Shown here piece after piece: positions 1 through 10,735 of a DNA stretch of 64,000 nucleotides (positions are counted from its first letter, which is position 1; every line of letters starts with the position of its first letter). A model generated the notes under the pieces. That model was not told the DNA's origin. It made no database searches and saw nothing but the letters and a program-made list of their open reading frames with translations. Origin of the DNA: Rana temporaria (lineage: Eukaryota > Chordata > Amphibia > Anura > Ranidae); NCBI RefSeq assembly GCF_905171775.1, contig NC_053499.1, forward strand, positions 89,486,012 through 89,550,011, written 5' to 3'. Both the position numbers and the translations under genes were made by a program.

Positions 1-23
1 AACATTAGATTCCAGAGTATCTA

Positions 24-1623
24 CAGTGGGGATCGAAAGTTTGGGCACCCCTGGTAAAAAATTGCATTAATGTGCATAACGAAGCCAAGGAAAGATGGAA
101 AAATCTCCAAAAGGCATCAAATTACAGATTAGACATTTTTATAATATGTCAAAAAAAGTTAGATTTTATTTCCATCATTTACACTTTCAAAATTACAGAA
201 AACAAGAAAATGTTGTCTGCAAAAGTTTGGGCACCCTGCAGAGTTAATATCTTGTACTGCCCCCTTTGGCAAGTATCACAGCATGTTAACGCTTTTTATA
301 GCCAGCCAAGAGTCTTTCAATCCTTGTTTGAGGTATCTTTCCCTATTCTTCCTTACAAAAGTCTTCCAGTTCTTTGAGATTTCTGGGCTGTCTGTCACGC
401 ACTGCTCTTTTAAGGTCTATCCATAGATTTTCAATTATGTTGAGGTAAGGAGATTGTGAAGGGCATGGCAAAACCTTCATTTTATGCCTCTTGATGTAAT
501 CCCCCGTGGATTTTGAGGTGTGTTTAGGATCATTATCCATTTGTAGAAGCCATCCTCTATAACTTCAGCTTTTTCACAGATGGCATCAAGTTACCATCCA
601 AAATTTGCTGAAATTTTATTGAATCCATTTTTCCTTCTACTTGTGAAATGTTCCCTGTGCCACTGGCTGCAATACAACCCCAAAGCATGACTGATCCACC
701 CCCATGCTTAACAGTTGGACAGAGGTTCTTTTCATTAAATTTTGTGCCCTTTCTTCTCCAAACGTACCTTTGCTCATTCCGGCCAAAAAGTTATATTTTT
801 AATGTCATGGGTCCACAGAATTTGTTTCCAAAATGCATCAGGCTTGTCTATATGTTCATTTGCAAAGTTTAAATGCTGATTTTTGTGGTGAGGACGTAGA
901 AGAGGTTTTCTTCTAATGACTCTTCTATGAAGACCATATTTGTACAAGTATCTCTTTATAGTGGAATAGTGTACCACAACTCCAGTGTCTGCCAGATCTT
1001 TCCGGAGGGATCGTGCAGTCAAACATGGGTTTGGAATTGCTTTTCTCACAATCCTGCCAGCTGTTCTGTCTGATATTTTTCTTGGTCTTCCAGATCTTGC
1101 TTTAACTTCCACTGTTCCTGATGACTGTCATTTCTTAATTACATTCCGAACAGAGGATATTGACATCTGAAAATGCTTTGCTATCTTCTTATAGCCTTCT
1201 CCAGCTTTGTGAGCATCAACTATTTTCAGTTTTCTAGACAACTGCTTTGAAGTACCCATGGTGCTGAGTGTTGGGGCAAGGTCATATGAGTCTGGGCATT
1301 TAAAACCTTTGAGATTGACATCACCTGGTCTTCCCAGACAATGATTGAGAACAATCCATGACACTGGCAGGTCTCAGCTTTGCAAAGGGAGCAGTGCATG
1401 CTATGAATTCTGCAGGGTGCCCAAACTTTTGAAGACGCCATTTTTTTGTTTTCTGTAATTTTGAAAGTGTAAATGATGGAAATAAAATCTAACTTTTTTT
1501 GACATTATAAGAATGTCTAATCTGTAATTTGATGCCTTTGAGATTTTTCCATCTTTCCTTGGCTTTGTTATGCACATTAATACCAATTTTTACCTGGGGT
1601 GCCCAAACTTTCGATCCCCACTG
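24..1623 (-). mobile_element. Tc1-like DNA transposon, copy A (1.6 kb, decayed)
   Basis: The element is bounded by TA dinucleotides (22-23 and 1624-1625). It starts CAGTGGGGATCGAAAG and ends with the reverse complement, and the inverted similarity runs on for about 200 bp, including the segment near 100-240 and its mirror near 1410-1560. The length and TA target are those of the Tc1/mariner superfamily. A second copy of the same family lies at 34635-36083. From memory the terminal sequence resembles Tc1 subfamilies shared by fish and frogs (PPTN/Passport-like); this was not checked. The only gene inside is a broken transposase on the minus strand. Confidence 0.93.
244..1259 (-). pseudogene. 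Tc1 transposase pseudogene (copy A)
   Basis: This is a remnant of the DDE transposase that cuts and pastes the element. The ATG is at 1259, giving MGTSKQLSRKLK, an N-terminal helix-turn-helix region ending SISSVRNVIKK. A second DNA-binding part contains the GRPRK hook (SGRPRKISD). The catalytic core is visible in pieces. The first Asp region reads WTHD where Tc1 proteins usually have WTDE. The second is intact (DNDPKHTSKS) and the third Glu sits in LNIIENLW. The probable stop is at 244-246. At least two frame breaks, near 1125 and between 540 and 775, separate the parts, so no active protein can be made. Family assignment is secure; the exact number of lesions was not counted. Confidence 0.9.
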
Positions 1624-1701
1624 TATAGTGGTGGTGAAACCTTTTGCCACTGAGGATCTTCTCAGTTGTCTCTCTTCTATGGATATCACCATTATAACTT
1701 A

Positions 1702-3137
1702 CAGTATCTCACAAAGTGAGTACACCCCTCACATTTTTGTAAATATTTTCTTTTCATGTGACAAGCTTGTATAACAGTGTAATTTACTATCCCCTCAAAA
1801 TAACTCAACACACAGCCATTAATGTCTACTGCTGGCAACAAAAGTTAGTACACCCCTAAATGAAAATGTCCCAAGTGGGCCCAAGTAGCCATTTTCCCTC
1901 CCTGGTGTCATGTGACTCGTTAAGTGTTACAAGGTCTCAGGTGTGAATGGGGATTTGCTCTACATAAAGCTGGCCTAGGTAGAAGATTGCCAAGACCCTG
2001 AAACTGATCTGCAGCACGGTGGCCAAGACCATACAGCAATTTAACAGGACAGATTCCACTCAGAACAGGCCTCGCCATGGTTTACCACAGAAGTTGAGTA
2101 CACATGTTTAGAGTCATTTCCAGAGGTTGTCTTTGGGAAATAGACATTTTAGTGCTGCCAGCATTGCTGCAGAGGTTGAAGGGGTGGGGGGTCAGCCTGT
2201 CAGTGCTCAGATCATACGCCACACACTGCATCAAATTGGTTTGCATGGCTGTCATCCCAGAAAGAAGCCTCTTCTAAAGATGATACACAAGAAAGCCCAC
2301 AAACTGTTTCCTGAAGACAATAAGACTAAGGACATGGATTACTGGAACCATGTCCTGTGGTCTAATGAGACCAAGATAAACGTATTCTGCTCAAATGGTG
2401 TCAATTGCGTATGGTGGCAACCAGGTGAGGCATACAAAAACAAGTGCGTCTTGCCTACAATCAAGCATTGTGGTGGGAGAGTCATGGTCTGGGGCTGCAT
2501 GGGTGCTGCCAGCACTGGGAAGCTACAGTTCATTGAGGAAACCAAGACTGCCAACATGTACTGTGACATACTGAAGGAGAGCATGATCCCCTCAATTCGG
2601 AGACTGGGCTGCAGGGCAGTATTCCAACATAATGACCCCAAACACACCACCAAGATGACCACTGCCTTGCTAAAGAAACTGAGGGTAAAGATGATGGACT
2701 GGCCAATCATGTTTCCAGACCTAAACTCTATTGAGCATCTGTGGGGCATCCTGAAACAGATGGTGGAGGAGCGCAAGGTCTCTAACATCCACCAGCTCCA
2801 TTATATCATCATGGAGGAGTGGAAGAGGATTCCAGTGGCAACCTGTTAAGCTCTGGTGAACTCCATGCCCAAGAGGCAGTGCTGGAAAATAATGGTGGCC
2901 ACACAAAATATTGACACTTTGGGCCCAATTTGGACATTTTCACTTAGGGGTGTACTCACTTTTGTTGCCAACAGTTTAGACATGTGTTGTGTGGAGTTGT
3001 GTTGAGTTATTTTGAGGGGACAGCTCATTTACACTGTTATACATGCTGTTCAAAATTTCTTCAGTGTTGTCGCATAAAATATTATAATAAAATATTTACA
3101 AAAATGTGAGGGGTGTGTTCACTTCTGTGAGATACTG
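1702..3137 (+). mobile_element. Second Tc1-like transposon (about 1.44 kb)
   Basis: It begins CAGTATCTCACAAAGTGAG after TA (1700-1701) and ends with the matching inverted end, GTGAGATACTG, at 3137. The right flanking dinucleotide is CA rather than TA, probably a later mutation. The first and last ~60 bp are inverted copies (GTACACCCCTCACATTTTTG on the left, its complement at about 3097-3120). It belongs to a Tc1 family different from copy A because the terminal and internal sequences differ. It begins only 76 bp after copy A ends. Confidence 0.92.
2127..2849 (+). pseudogene. Tc1 transposase, C-terminal 240 residues open but inactive
   Basis: A 240-codon reading frame covers the second DNA-binding region and the catalytic domain of a Tc1 transposase. 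Motifs in order are LWSNETKI (about residue 76-83), HNDPKHTTK and LNSIEHLW. The first catalytic residue, normally Asp in WSDE, is Asn here. The second Asp and the Glu are kept. The N-terminal helix-turn-helix part should lie at about 1970-2126 but is broken by stops and frame changes; only short recognisable stretches remain. The protein would lack both full DNA binding and a complete DDE triad, so I call it dead. The open frame is probably chance survival rather than selection. Confidence 0.88.
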
Positions 3138-3158
3138 CATGCATATATAAATACATAA

Positions 3159-3162
<4 letters not shown>

Positions 3163-3211
<49 letters not shown>

Positions 3212-3221
3212 CATACACACA
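3163..3221. repeat. (TA)n then (CA)n microsatellite
   Basis: A run of about 20 TA units is followed by ACACATACATACACACACA. It abuts the left end of the third Tc1-like element and mirrors the repeat beyond that element's right end. Confidence 0.95.
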
Positions 3222-3499
3222 CACTGAGCAAGTGTTGTCCCTATTTATCATGAGTTGAACTTAAAGATCTATGACTTTCTTTGTACACAAAAGGCCAATT
3301 TCTCTCAAATATTGTTCACAAATCTGTCTGTGTGGCATATCAAATTGCCAATTAGACAGCATGATTATTGCACAGGTGTGACCACCATTTGCCTCACACA
3401 GTGCAGCACATCTCCTTTGCATAGAGTTGATCAGGTTGTTGATTGTGGCCTGTGGAATGTTTGTCTATTCCTCTTCATTGGCTGTGTGAAGTTGCTGGA

Positions 3500-4330
3500 T
3501 ATTGGCAGGACCTGGAACACGCTGATCCACAGCATCCCAAACATACTCAAAAGGGTGACATGTCCAGTGAGTATGCCGGCCATGCAAGAACGGATGTTTT
3601 CAGCTTCCAGGAATTATGTACAAATCCTTGCAACATGGGGCCGTGCATTATCATGCTGCAACATGAGGTGATGGTCGTGGATGAATGGCACAACAATGGG
3701 CCTCAGGATTTCATCATGGCATCTCTGTGCATTCAAAATGCCATCAATAAAATGCACCTGCATACGCCTGCCCATAACATAACACCACCATCACCATAGG
3801 CCACTCGATCCAAAATTTTGACATCAGCAAACCGCTCACCCACACAACGCCATACACACTGTCTGCCATCTGCCCTGCCTGTACAGTGAAAACCGGGATT
3901 CATCCGTGAAGAAAACAAACCAAGTGCCAGACAGTATCAAATGTGAGTATTTGCCCACTCAAGTCGGTTACGGCAACTAAGAACTGCAGTCAGGTCGAGA
4001 CCTCGATAAGGACGACGCGCATGCAGATGAGATGGTTTCTGACAGTTTGTGCAGAAATTCTTTGGTTATGCAAACTGATTGTTGCAGTGGCTGTCTGGGT
4101 TGCTGGTCTCAGATGATCTTGGAAGTGAAGACACTGGATGTAGTGGTCCTGGGCTGGTGTGGTTACATGTGGTCTTTTTTTTTTTTTCAGGATGGTTGGA
4201 TGTACTGCCAAATTCTCTGAAACTCCTTTGAAGACGGCTTATGGTAGAGAAATTAACATTCAATTCAAGGGCAACAGTTCTCGTGGACATTCCTGCAGTC
4301 AGCATGCCAATTGCACGCTCCCTCAAAACT
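3500..4330 (-). pseudogene. Tc1 transposase pseudogene (third element)
   Basis: Minus-strand fragments in different frames read as a Tc1 transposase. The start has MPQVLRERAIGMLTAGMS and a helix-turn-helix-like stretch with VNFSTISRLQRSF at about 4160-4340. The middle has ISAQTVRNHL near 4040. The catalytic region has RADGRQCVWRCVGERFADV and GGVMLWAGV at 3740-3880. The remaining catalytic region is present only as scattered fragments down to about 3500. Several frameshifts separate the fragments, and an A-rich slip region lies at 4175-4190. No functional product is expected. Confidence 0.82.
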
Positions 4331-4498
4331 TGTGGCATTGTGCTGTGATAAAACTGCACATTTTAGAGCACGCTTTTATTGTGACCAGCCTAAGGCACAC
4401 CTGTGCAATAATCATGCTGTCTAATCAGAATCTTGATATGCCACACCTGTGAGGGGAATGGATTATCTCAGCAAAGGAGAAGTGCTCACTAACACAGA

Positions 4499-4712
4499 TA
4501 AAGCCCTGGTTCACACTGGTGCATTTTGACATGTCAAATCGGCAGTGCTGCACCAATTTCAAAAAGTAGTTTCTGTACTACTTTTTGCGATTTCGACCTG
4601 CGATTTAAATTGATATCTCTGTAATTGTGGCTGAAATCGGGACTGACCAGCGGGCGTGAAATTGTGCGAGTTCAGCTGAACTTGCATGGCTTTATTGCCG
4701 CAGCCCAGTGTA
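4499..4712. repeat. Probable non-autonomous insertion inside the third Tc1 element
   Basis: Sequence on both sides (ending CACTAACACAGAT, resuming TTAGACAGATTTTAGAG) reads as continuous Tc1 terminal sequence. The intervening 210 bp begins near GCCCTGGTTCACACTGGTGC and ends near CGCAGCCCAGTG. The ends show only weak inverted similarity, and I could not define a clean target duplication. Its class is uncertain. Confidence 0.5.
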
Positions 4713-4829
4713 CTTAGACAGATTTTAGAGAAATAGGCCTTTTGTGTACATAGAAAAAGACGTATACCTTTAAGTTCAACTCATGATAAATAGGGGCAAA
4801 CACAAAAGTGTCGCATTTATAATTTTTCT

Positions 4830-4834
<5 letters not shown>

Positions 4835-4909
<75 letters not shown>

Positions 4910-4914
4910 ACAAC
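4835..4914. repeat. (TG)n/(TA)n microsatellite
   Basis: TGTGTGTGTG followed by roughly 30 TA units and CACACATACACA. It abuts the right terminus of the Tc1-like element and mirrors the repeat at 3163-3221. Confidence 0.95.
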
Positions 4915-5367
4915 AACCTATGATTCTGATGTGAAGATCTAAGTTCAGGCACTTCCTTACTGTGTGACAACTGTCTGCTAAGGGAGTTGTCAGCCTGTCA
5001 TGTGCCCCTGATGGATACTGCAATTATTCATGCCGACGCAATTTGCATAGGCCTGGTCTGCAGTTGTCAGTAACAGGAAGCAGGACTAGAGCAATGACGT
5101 ACTGTTGTAGCATGTAGTTATGAAAATGTCCGAAAGAGGCTGCAGGAATTTAGCAGCACTGAGATGAAAACAGATTAACAAAATATGGTGCAAATAGTAT
5201 TTTATTAAAACAATTCCATTCAGTTTATGATACACAGTGCATACAGCTAAATAAATGCCATGCAGTTTCTGTTCATATTTAAGTTAAAAAGGACAGAGTA
5301 TCTCACTCCACAATTCCCTACACCCAAATACAAGCAGTATACCAATTTGATTCTGCTTACCAGAAAG
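4915..5367. other. Unassigned sequence with a possible minus-strand poly(A) signal
   Basis: I see no coding sequence. TTTATT at 5201-5206 would read AATAAA on the minus strand, inside an A/T-rich setting. It could be a distal polyadenylation site for the minus-strand gene ending at 7418. That is an inference without support beyond the hexamer. Confidence 0.3.
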
Positions 5368-5375
5368 ACCTATAT

Positions 5376-5932
5376 CAGTGGTTCTCAACCCGCTAGTGCT
5401 GTGACCCCTTGATAAACTTTCCCAAGTTGTGAGGACTCCTAACAGTAAAATTATTTTCATAGCGTGGGTTGTCAGCATCCAAGGCAAGACAAGTAATTTG
5501 CACCCCTAGCCCACAGACATTTAGCGCTACCTGAGTCCTTTTAATGGCAACTATAATCACAGGTAGTGTTACTCACTGTGTCTCAGGTTTCACTGTGTCT
5601 CTGACTTTGTGGTCTCTTGTAGCAGTGATACCTATGCAAGAAATCAGGAGATAGGGTCACCTCCAGCCCCTCCCAATTCACATTCCTCATTAGTCAGCTT
5701 ACCTCTAGTCTTTGCACCCCAGCCATGCCATGAACTGAATGGGTGCCTGCGAAGAGGCTGAGTGGGCGACTGCAGGCTCCAGAAACAGAGCAGCTGGGTG
5801 GCCACATGCTCCAAAGATAGCCCTGCTGGGTGGCCGCAAAAAGGCTGGGAGAGTGGTGTGGGCTTCAGGAACAGCCCAGGATTCGGTGACCCCTGGAAAA
5901 TCATCATTCGACCCCCAGGTTGAGAACCACTG
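5376..5932. mobile_element. hAT-type MITE (557 bp) with perfect 8-bp duplication
   Basis: The ends are CAGTGGTTCTCAACC and its inverted partner GGTTGAGAACCACTG. The flanks are identical 8-mers, ACCTATAT, at 5368-5375 and 5933-5940. An 8-bp duplication and these termini are diagnostic of the hAT superfamily; the end sequence resembles the SPIN/Charlie group from memory. There is no transposase inside, so it is non-autonomous. The intact duplication suggests a fairly recent insertion. It lies downstream of the host gene's stop codon and may be part of its 3' UTR. Confidence 0.93.
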
Positions 5933-5940
5933 ACCTATAT

Positions 5941-6713
5941 GGAGGTCCACTACTTGATTTCAATAGCTCAAGTGTGCTTAGTAGGGTGTCCAATGGTTAC
6001 TTTTACAGGTTTACTATATGCCGGGGGGGGGGGGGGCAGTGGAAATCTGTGGAAAACGGCTTAATGGTGCAGAAAGGGTTAGACAGCTGACAGCACGTAG
6101 GAGAGTTAACTGGTGCTCTCACATGCAAACCATATTTTTCTGTAGTCTGACATGCCCCCTCTGAACATTTATCCAAATTAACAGCATTAGTGTAAAGGCA
6201 GAAGTTTTTTTATCTTAATGCATTCTATGTAATAAGAGAAAAGGCCTTCTGTGTGCATCAGCCCCTCTCCTCCCTAACACTTACCTGAGGTCCCTCGGGG
6301 CTCTGTGTCTGTATGGACACAGGAAGCTGTGACTCGGCTCGGGTGCCCCCATAGCAAGCTGCTTGCTGTGGGGGCACTGAACAGAAGGGAGGGGCCAGAG
6401 CACAGATGAGGGACCATAGGAGAGGAGGATCCGGCCTGCTCTGTGCAAAAGCCCTGCACAGGGCAGGTAAGTATAGCATGTTTGTTATTTTTATAGAAAA
6501 AAAACCTAGACATTACCATAACTTTAAGCTGAGAAAGCACTGATTAGAATAGTGTGCAGGGAGACGTCTCAGATTGCTGGATAGCCAGGCTACTTTACTG
6601 CGAGAGCAGTGGTCTGACTCTTCTATGTACTTCCAGAATAGGGTATTTCAACTGTTGCTGCAGCAGTTAGCAGCTAGGAAAGTTAAAGTTTAGCATGTTT
6701 ATTACTTACCATT
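5941..6713. other. Intergenic or 3' UTR sequence with probable dispersed repeat
   Basis: No gene is seen. There is a run of about 15 G at 6021-6036. The stretch at about 6250-6530 (GC-rich core, ending in CATGTTTGTTATTTTTATAG and A-rich sequence) resembles a dispersed frog repeat from memory. I could not define its ends. Confidence 0.35.
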
Positions 6714-7013
6714 ATGTAAAACCTTTGTTTGCAAGCATTATTTGTTCCAGAAACATGCTTGTAATCCAAAGCACTTGTATATCAAGGGTATAGAAGAGAG
6801 GCTCTAAGTGTAGCAAATGTTATACCTTCATTAAATGTAACCATATTGCAACACTTACTGTAGAGGCGCCTCTCTTTTTTATACTCAGTTGTGACATGAC
6901 GCTACTCTTATATCAAGACATCACTTGTATATCAAGGCAAAATGTATTAAAACATTTTGCTTGTCTTGCAAAACACTCTCGAAACAAGTTACTCTCAAAC
7001 CAAGGTTTTACTG
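6714..7013. mobile_element. Mariner/pogo-like MITE (about 300 bp)
   Basis: The right end, CAAGGTTTTACTG followed by TA (7014-7015), is an inverted match to the left end GTAAAACCTTTGTTTG. Subterminal sequence is also inverted (TTGCAAGCATTATTTGTTCC against the CAAGTTACTCTCAAACC region). A TA target and no coding sequence suggest a non-autonomous Tc1/mariner or pogo-type element. The left terminus is mutated. Confidence 0.6.
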
Positions 7014-7417
7014 TATTACTGTATATGCAGCCTGAGGGTTTAATTTTAAAGCAGAACTGCCACAGTCACAGTGTGGGCGTTGGCTAGTCAAGGTCCATAT
7101 TCCCAGTTCTCCAAACAAAAATAAGCTTCAGCTATAAACTTGATTTTCAAGCTATATTTATATCACAAAACAATCACAAATATAAACAGAAAAGCTTGTT
7201 TAGTTCTGAATAACACTTTAACAAATACCCAATGCATTTCTTTATTTTTTGAGCAGGGGAGGTTACAACTGCTAATATTTCCATACTACAATATAATATT
7301 GACATATAAATCTAAGAACATTAATTCAGGATTTAATTCCTTACATAGTCACACTTACTAAAAAAAAAAAAATTGGCAAAAATAAAACTTCTAAATTTTA
7401 TTTGGTTCATTCTGTCT
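7014..7417 (-). other. Probable 3' UTR of the minus-strand gene
   Basis: This A/T-rich sequence lies just downstream of the stop codon at 7418-7420. Minus-strand AATAAA hexamers occur at 7397-7402 (only about 16 nt past the stop) and 7242-7247. Which one is used, or whether the UTR runs on to about 5200, cannot be told from sequence alone. Confidence 0.45.
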
Positions 7418-7777
7418 TTAAACCCCTTTGCGTTGCCTTTTCAAGTATCCCAGATTGTAATCTCGTGGCCCAGGTCCTCGCGCTCGCTTTGGCTGCACTT
7501 GTGACTGAGCAGTGAGTTGCAGTTTTATAGCACTGGAGTTGACTTTTGCAGCTATTAAAAGCTCTTTCATTCCTTTCATTTTCTGGCTCTGGAAACTAAG
7601 TGAAAGTGGTTGTGCAAATTCTGCTTCTTCTCCTTTTGGTTCTGGGATTGGACGCTGAACAGGGAGAACAGGCTCCCCAGGCCTTGAATCTCGCCTAGGG
7701 GCTCTTCGTCTCACTTCTTCACAGTCTTCTTCTTCAGTAGCAGGTTCTAAACTTACAAGTGTGACCTGCTGTCGTAC
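7418..7777 (-). CDS. Last coding exon of an unidentified vertebrate gene
   Basis: On the minus strand a pyrimidine-rich tract and acceptor (CTTTTTCATGCACAG) at 7778 open a 119-codon frame that ends at the stop 7418-7420. The exon starts in phase 0 with VRQQVTLVSLEP, followed by an acidic patch (EEEDCEE), an arginine-rich stretch (RRRAPRRDSRPGE), then LLIAAKVNSSAIKLQLTAQ and a basic C-terminus ending YLKRQRKGV. The basic RQRK and PKRAR clusters look like nuclear localisation signals. The frame is free of stops over its full length, composition is unlike the surrounding repeats, and it joins in frame to the exon at 39086-39238. I do not recognise the protein. A nuclear role is only an inference. 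Confidence 0.75.
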   Translation of the reverse strand, partial: VRQQVTLVSLEPATEEEDCEEVRRRAPRRDSRPGEPVLPVQRPIPEPKGEEAEFAQPLSLSFQSQKMKGMKELLIAAKVNSSAIKLQLTAQSQVQPKRARGPGPRDYNLGYLKRQRKGV

Positions 7778-8213
7778 CTGTGCATGAAAAAGAGGTTAGC
7801 ATTGCTACCCATGATGACAGTTTACAGAATTTGTTTAACCACTTCAGCTCTCTTTACATTTATACCCCTTATGGACCAAACCAAACTTTACATTTATATG
7901 TTTCAGTTTATTTGGAAATAGTCTTGCCATTAAAGTGGCTTTTCCCTCCTTTTACTAAAAATCACATCAGCACAAAAACACTGCATGCTGATGTGAAATT
8001 ATTTTACATTCATATTTTTTTATTTTATTTTACTTACAATTACATTTTTTCTACTTCCTTGTTTAATGAGGCACTGGTGAATAAGCCCTGGCCTCACAGC
8101 GGTATCCTGGAAAAACTTCAGCAGCAGCGCCTTCCTGGAAAATGTCATCTTGGGGAAAAGTTTTTTTTCACCCTTATATGATGTGCTGTCAGATGTTTCA
8201 GGAAGCAAACTTA
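7778..8213 (-). other. Start of the 31.3-kb intron, no gene seen
   Basis: Intronic sequence between the two host exons (7778-39085). It is A/T-rich with no coding potential that I can support. Confidence 0.5.
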
Positions 8214-8640
8214 TGCCGCGTACAGACGGTCGTTTTTTGTGATGAAAAAAAAACGACGTTTTAAATCATGAAATAAAACGACGTTTTTGAAACATCATTT
8301 TCAAAAACGACATTGCCTACACACCATCGTTTTTTCACAATGCTCTAGCAAAGCGAGGTTACGTTTCACCACTTTTTTCCATTGAAACTAGCTTCTGGGC
8401 ATGCACGGGTTTAAAAACGTCGTTTTAAACGTCGTTTTTTGGTACACACGGTCAATTTCTGTGAAACAAAAAAACGACGTTTTGAAAAACGACACAAAAA
8501 ATTCGAGCATGTTCGAATTTTTTTTTGTCATTTTTCAGAAGACATAAAACAACGTTTCCCCCCACACACGATCATTGTAAATGACGTTTTCAAAAACGTC
8601 GTTTTTTTTCATCACAAAAAACGACCGTCTGTATGCGGCA
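8214..8640. mobile_element. Harbinger-type MITE (427 bp), TTA duplication
   Basis: The ends are TGCCGCGTACAGACGGTCG and its inverted partner CGACCGTCTGTATGCGGCA. Both flanks are TTA (8211-8213, 8641-8643), the 3-bp target duplication typical of PIF/Harbinger. The interior is a series of inverted AAAACGACGTTTT-like blocks and would fold on itself. There is no coding sequence. A second copy of the same family, heavily interrupted, lies at 13456-16993. Confidence 0.92.
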
Positions 8641-8643
8641 TTA

Positions 8644-10004
8644 GAGTTACAGGCAAAGTTTCAGGTAAATGAAGATAAATTAATTTAGCCTGAAAATGAC
8701 AACTGCGAGAAGAATGGGGAGGGAAATAAGGTATGCAAAGAATAAAAAGCCTGCAATCACCTATAGGTATCTGTAGGTTACTAAACATTTGGAAAGGTAC
8801 CTTTGCTGTAATTTTTAAGAGAAGGATGAAGTAATGTATGTCACACATTGTTCATACAAGTTTTTTTTTTATGGGGCAAAACAGTGTTTTGGCAATATTG
8901 TCTTGAAACATTGGACATTAGTGGATGCAGGATGAAGTATTCAAGTACATTGATTATGCTGCTGCCTTTAGGAGACTGGAAATTGGTAAACAGCTGTAAG
9001 AACATCCCACTCACAGCCTGGCTCAGTTTTGAAGGAAGCAATAGTAGGAGTGGATCATATAATTTACTCCAAGAAAATGATTATACCACAAGTTAAAAAA
9101 TAGGACACAACGCTCCCTTAATCTTGACTGCAGGTTTATATCGCCCTCAGCTGGTATATAACCCCCTCCCTGCATTCAGTTTTATTAACCCTTATCCCTG
9201 TGTAGTGACTCTGGGGATACTTCTGCCCAAATGGGGCATTTCGATTTATTGACTGACTGATCTTGGGAGGATATCGCTAATCTAGACGCCTTTGGATAGC
9301 ACATGACATGTTACATGTATGAGCGCTCTCTCTTAAATAAGCCCTCTGCTTACAGTCAAGGAATTAAGGTCCTGAGGAAGCATAAAGCAAAATGTCGACC
9401 TCTTTGACCTAGCAGTATTGGGGATCTAATATGTTATATATACACTTTATGTGGTTATAGCAATGAGAGCTCAAATTGTCTTGCTTTTATTTTGTATCAA
9501 CTTTTATTCTTGTAATATATTTGTAATAAATTGCATTTCATAAGATTATGTAGCGTTTCTTTTCTGGTATCGGTAAAGTCTGCTAAAATGGTCCTATACT
9601 TTTTAAACAGTCTATATATGGATGTGGTACCCCCTTAGATTATATTTAAAGAAAAAGATAGCTATCAGGCGGAAGACCATCTCTCCAGGGCTAAGGTTAA
9701 TCCTCACTGCTATTGAGGGAAGGTAAAAAGGATTTATTATATCTATTAATACTTACGATTACTTGATTTGACAAATTTGACACTATGATGGATTTTACAG
9801 GCACAGAATGGGAGGGACTAATGTTCAAAACTCAAAGAATGTGGGGATGATCATGGAATAGAATCTCTCCAAGTTAGAATTAATTATTTAAAATTGATAG
9901 AATGATGTTACCCCCATCTGCCGATGTATGTCCAAATAGGTTGGTTGTCAAATCATTGAAACCGATTTGCGAGCTATAAAACTATCATTTTGAGAATTGA
10001 TATT
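8644..10004. other. Intron sequence, probably decayed retroelement
   Basis: I find no reading frame that I can assign. Near 9371 there is a hammerhead-like motif (separate entry). Sequence at 9120-9560 has the look of a retroelement terminal region (TATATA-rich, AATAAA near 9523), but I cannot classify it. Confidence 0.35.
9371..9400 (+). ncRNA. Decayed hammerhead-ribozyme-like motif
   Basis: The stretch has the order CCTGAGGAAGC, a short loop, GCAAAA, then TGTCGACC. This resembles the CUGANGA, stem II, GAAAC, GCGUC arrangement of hammerhead ribozymes known in Penelope-like retroelements. The GAAA is altered to CAAAA and the CUGANGA to CUGAGGA, so activity is doubtful. Confidence 0.35.
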
Positions 10005-10009
10005 ATAAG

Positions 10010-10730
10010 TGTAACGGAATGACCCGTGACACCCAAAGACTTTGTGAGGATGGAGGATACTCCTGTGTCAGCGTCACTGATAACTCTTGGGTCTGAGTCC
10101 ACTCTGTGCCCTTTGGGCATGGAGTGGCAAGTGAATCATAATTCATGTATTACATGAGATTTGACATCACGGATAGTTCGTATTGCAGGATTTTGAGATA
10201 CTGCAAGATGTTGGATTGTTTTGGCGTGGATAGTGATTTACAGTATATTCCTTAAATGCCTGCAAAGAATATTCTATGACTCATTTCTAGTGACATGCTA
10301 ATTGCATCAGGGCCTGGGAGACAGTCCATTGTCCTTGTGTAAAGGTGTTGTAACGGACAGGTGTTAATCCCAGGTCTGCTCCCAGACCTATAATTATGCA
10401 TGCTAAAAACTGTTTATGTGTGGAATGTACTTGCGGAGACGGAGTGGGTGAAGGTGTTTTGTTGTTGATTAAGGAATGTTAAGTAATTACCCTTAGTGTG
10501 TGATTAGGGGGTTGGAGATCTCATTGTCCCTTTGAATACTGTCACATGCTTGTACTGTATAAAAAGCTGAGAAGAAACCATTAAAGTTGTCATTACATTT
10601 GGAACAAGTACAGAGCTGCGTGTCTCGTCTTAATTCTGGGCAAATGAAATGGGATCGGGTCCTGTCGGTTGGAGTGTCGATAAGCTGTCGTGACTGGGAT
10701 GGAAGGTCGTAAACGGTGGTGACCGTTACA
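10010..10730 (+). mobile_element. Solo retroviral LTR (721 bp) with 5-bp duplication
   Basis: It starts TGTAACGG and ends CCGTTACA, a perfect 8-bp inverted terminus with the canonical TG and CA. The flanks are identical 5-mers, ATAAG, at 10005-10009 and 10731-10735. Inside are TATAAAA (near 10557) and a downstream ATTAAA (near 10580), read as a promoter and poly(A) signal on the plus strand. No internal retroviral genes adjoin it, so it is a solo LTR left by recombination between two LTRs. The LTR does not resemble the one at 18140/21912, so it is a different family. Confidence 0.9.
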
Positions 10731-10735
10731 ATAAG

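Larger units (their letters stand above)
3222..4834 (-). mobile_element. Third Tc1-like transposon, with a small insertion
   Basis: The ends are CACTGAG (3222) and CTCAGTG (4834). Inverted terminal similarity continues inside: the left block around 3240-3320, containing GACTTTCTTTGTACACAAAA, is mirrored around 4715-4800. The left end lacks part of the terminal sequence present on the right. An apparent insertion of about 210 bp (4499-4712) separates the inner edge of the right repeat from the transposase region. Broken transposase frames on the minus strand confirm the family. The layout matches a Tc1 family common in fish and frogs, from memory. Confidence 0.85.

Noticed and set aside
2339..2788. 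149-codon minus-strand frame
   Set aside because: It is the shadow of the Tc1 transposase on the opposite strand.
4714..5023. Minus-strand frames with YIYIYI runs
   Set aside because: They are translations of the TA microsatellite.
6021..6036. Poly-G run as a regulatory site
   Set aside because: A homopolymer run only; length in the assembly may be unreliable.
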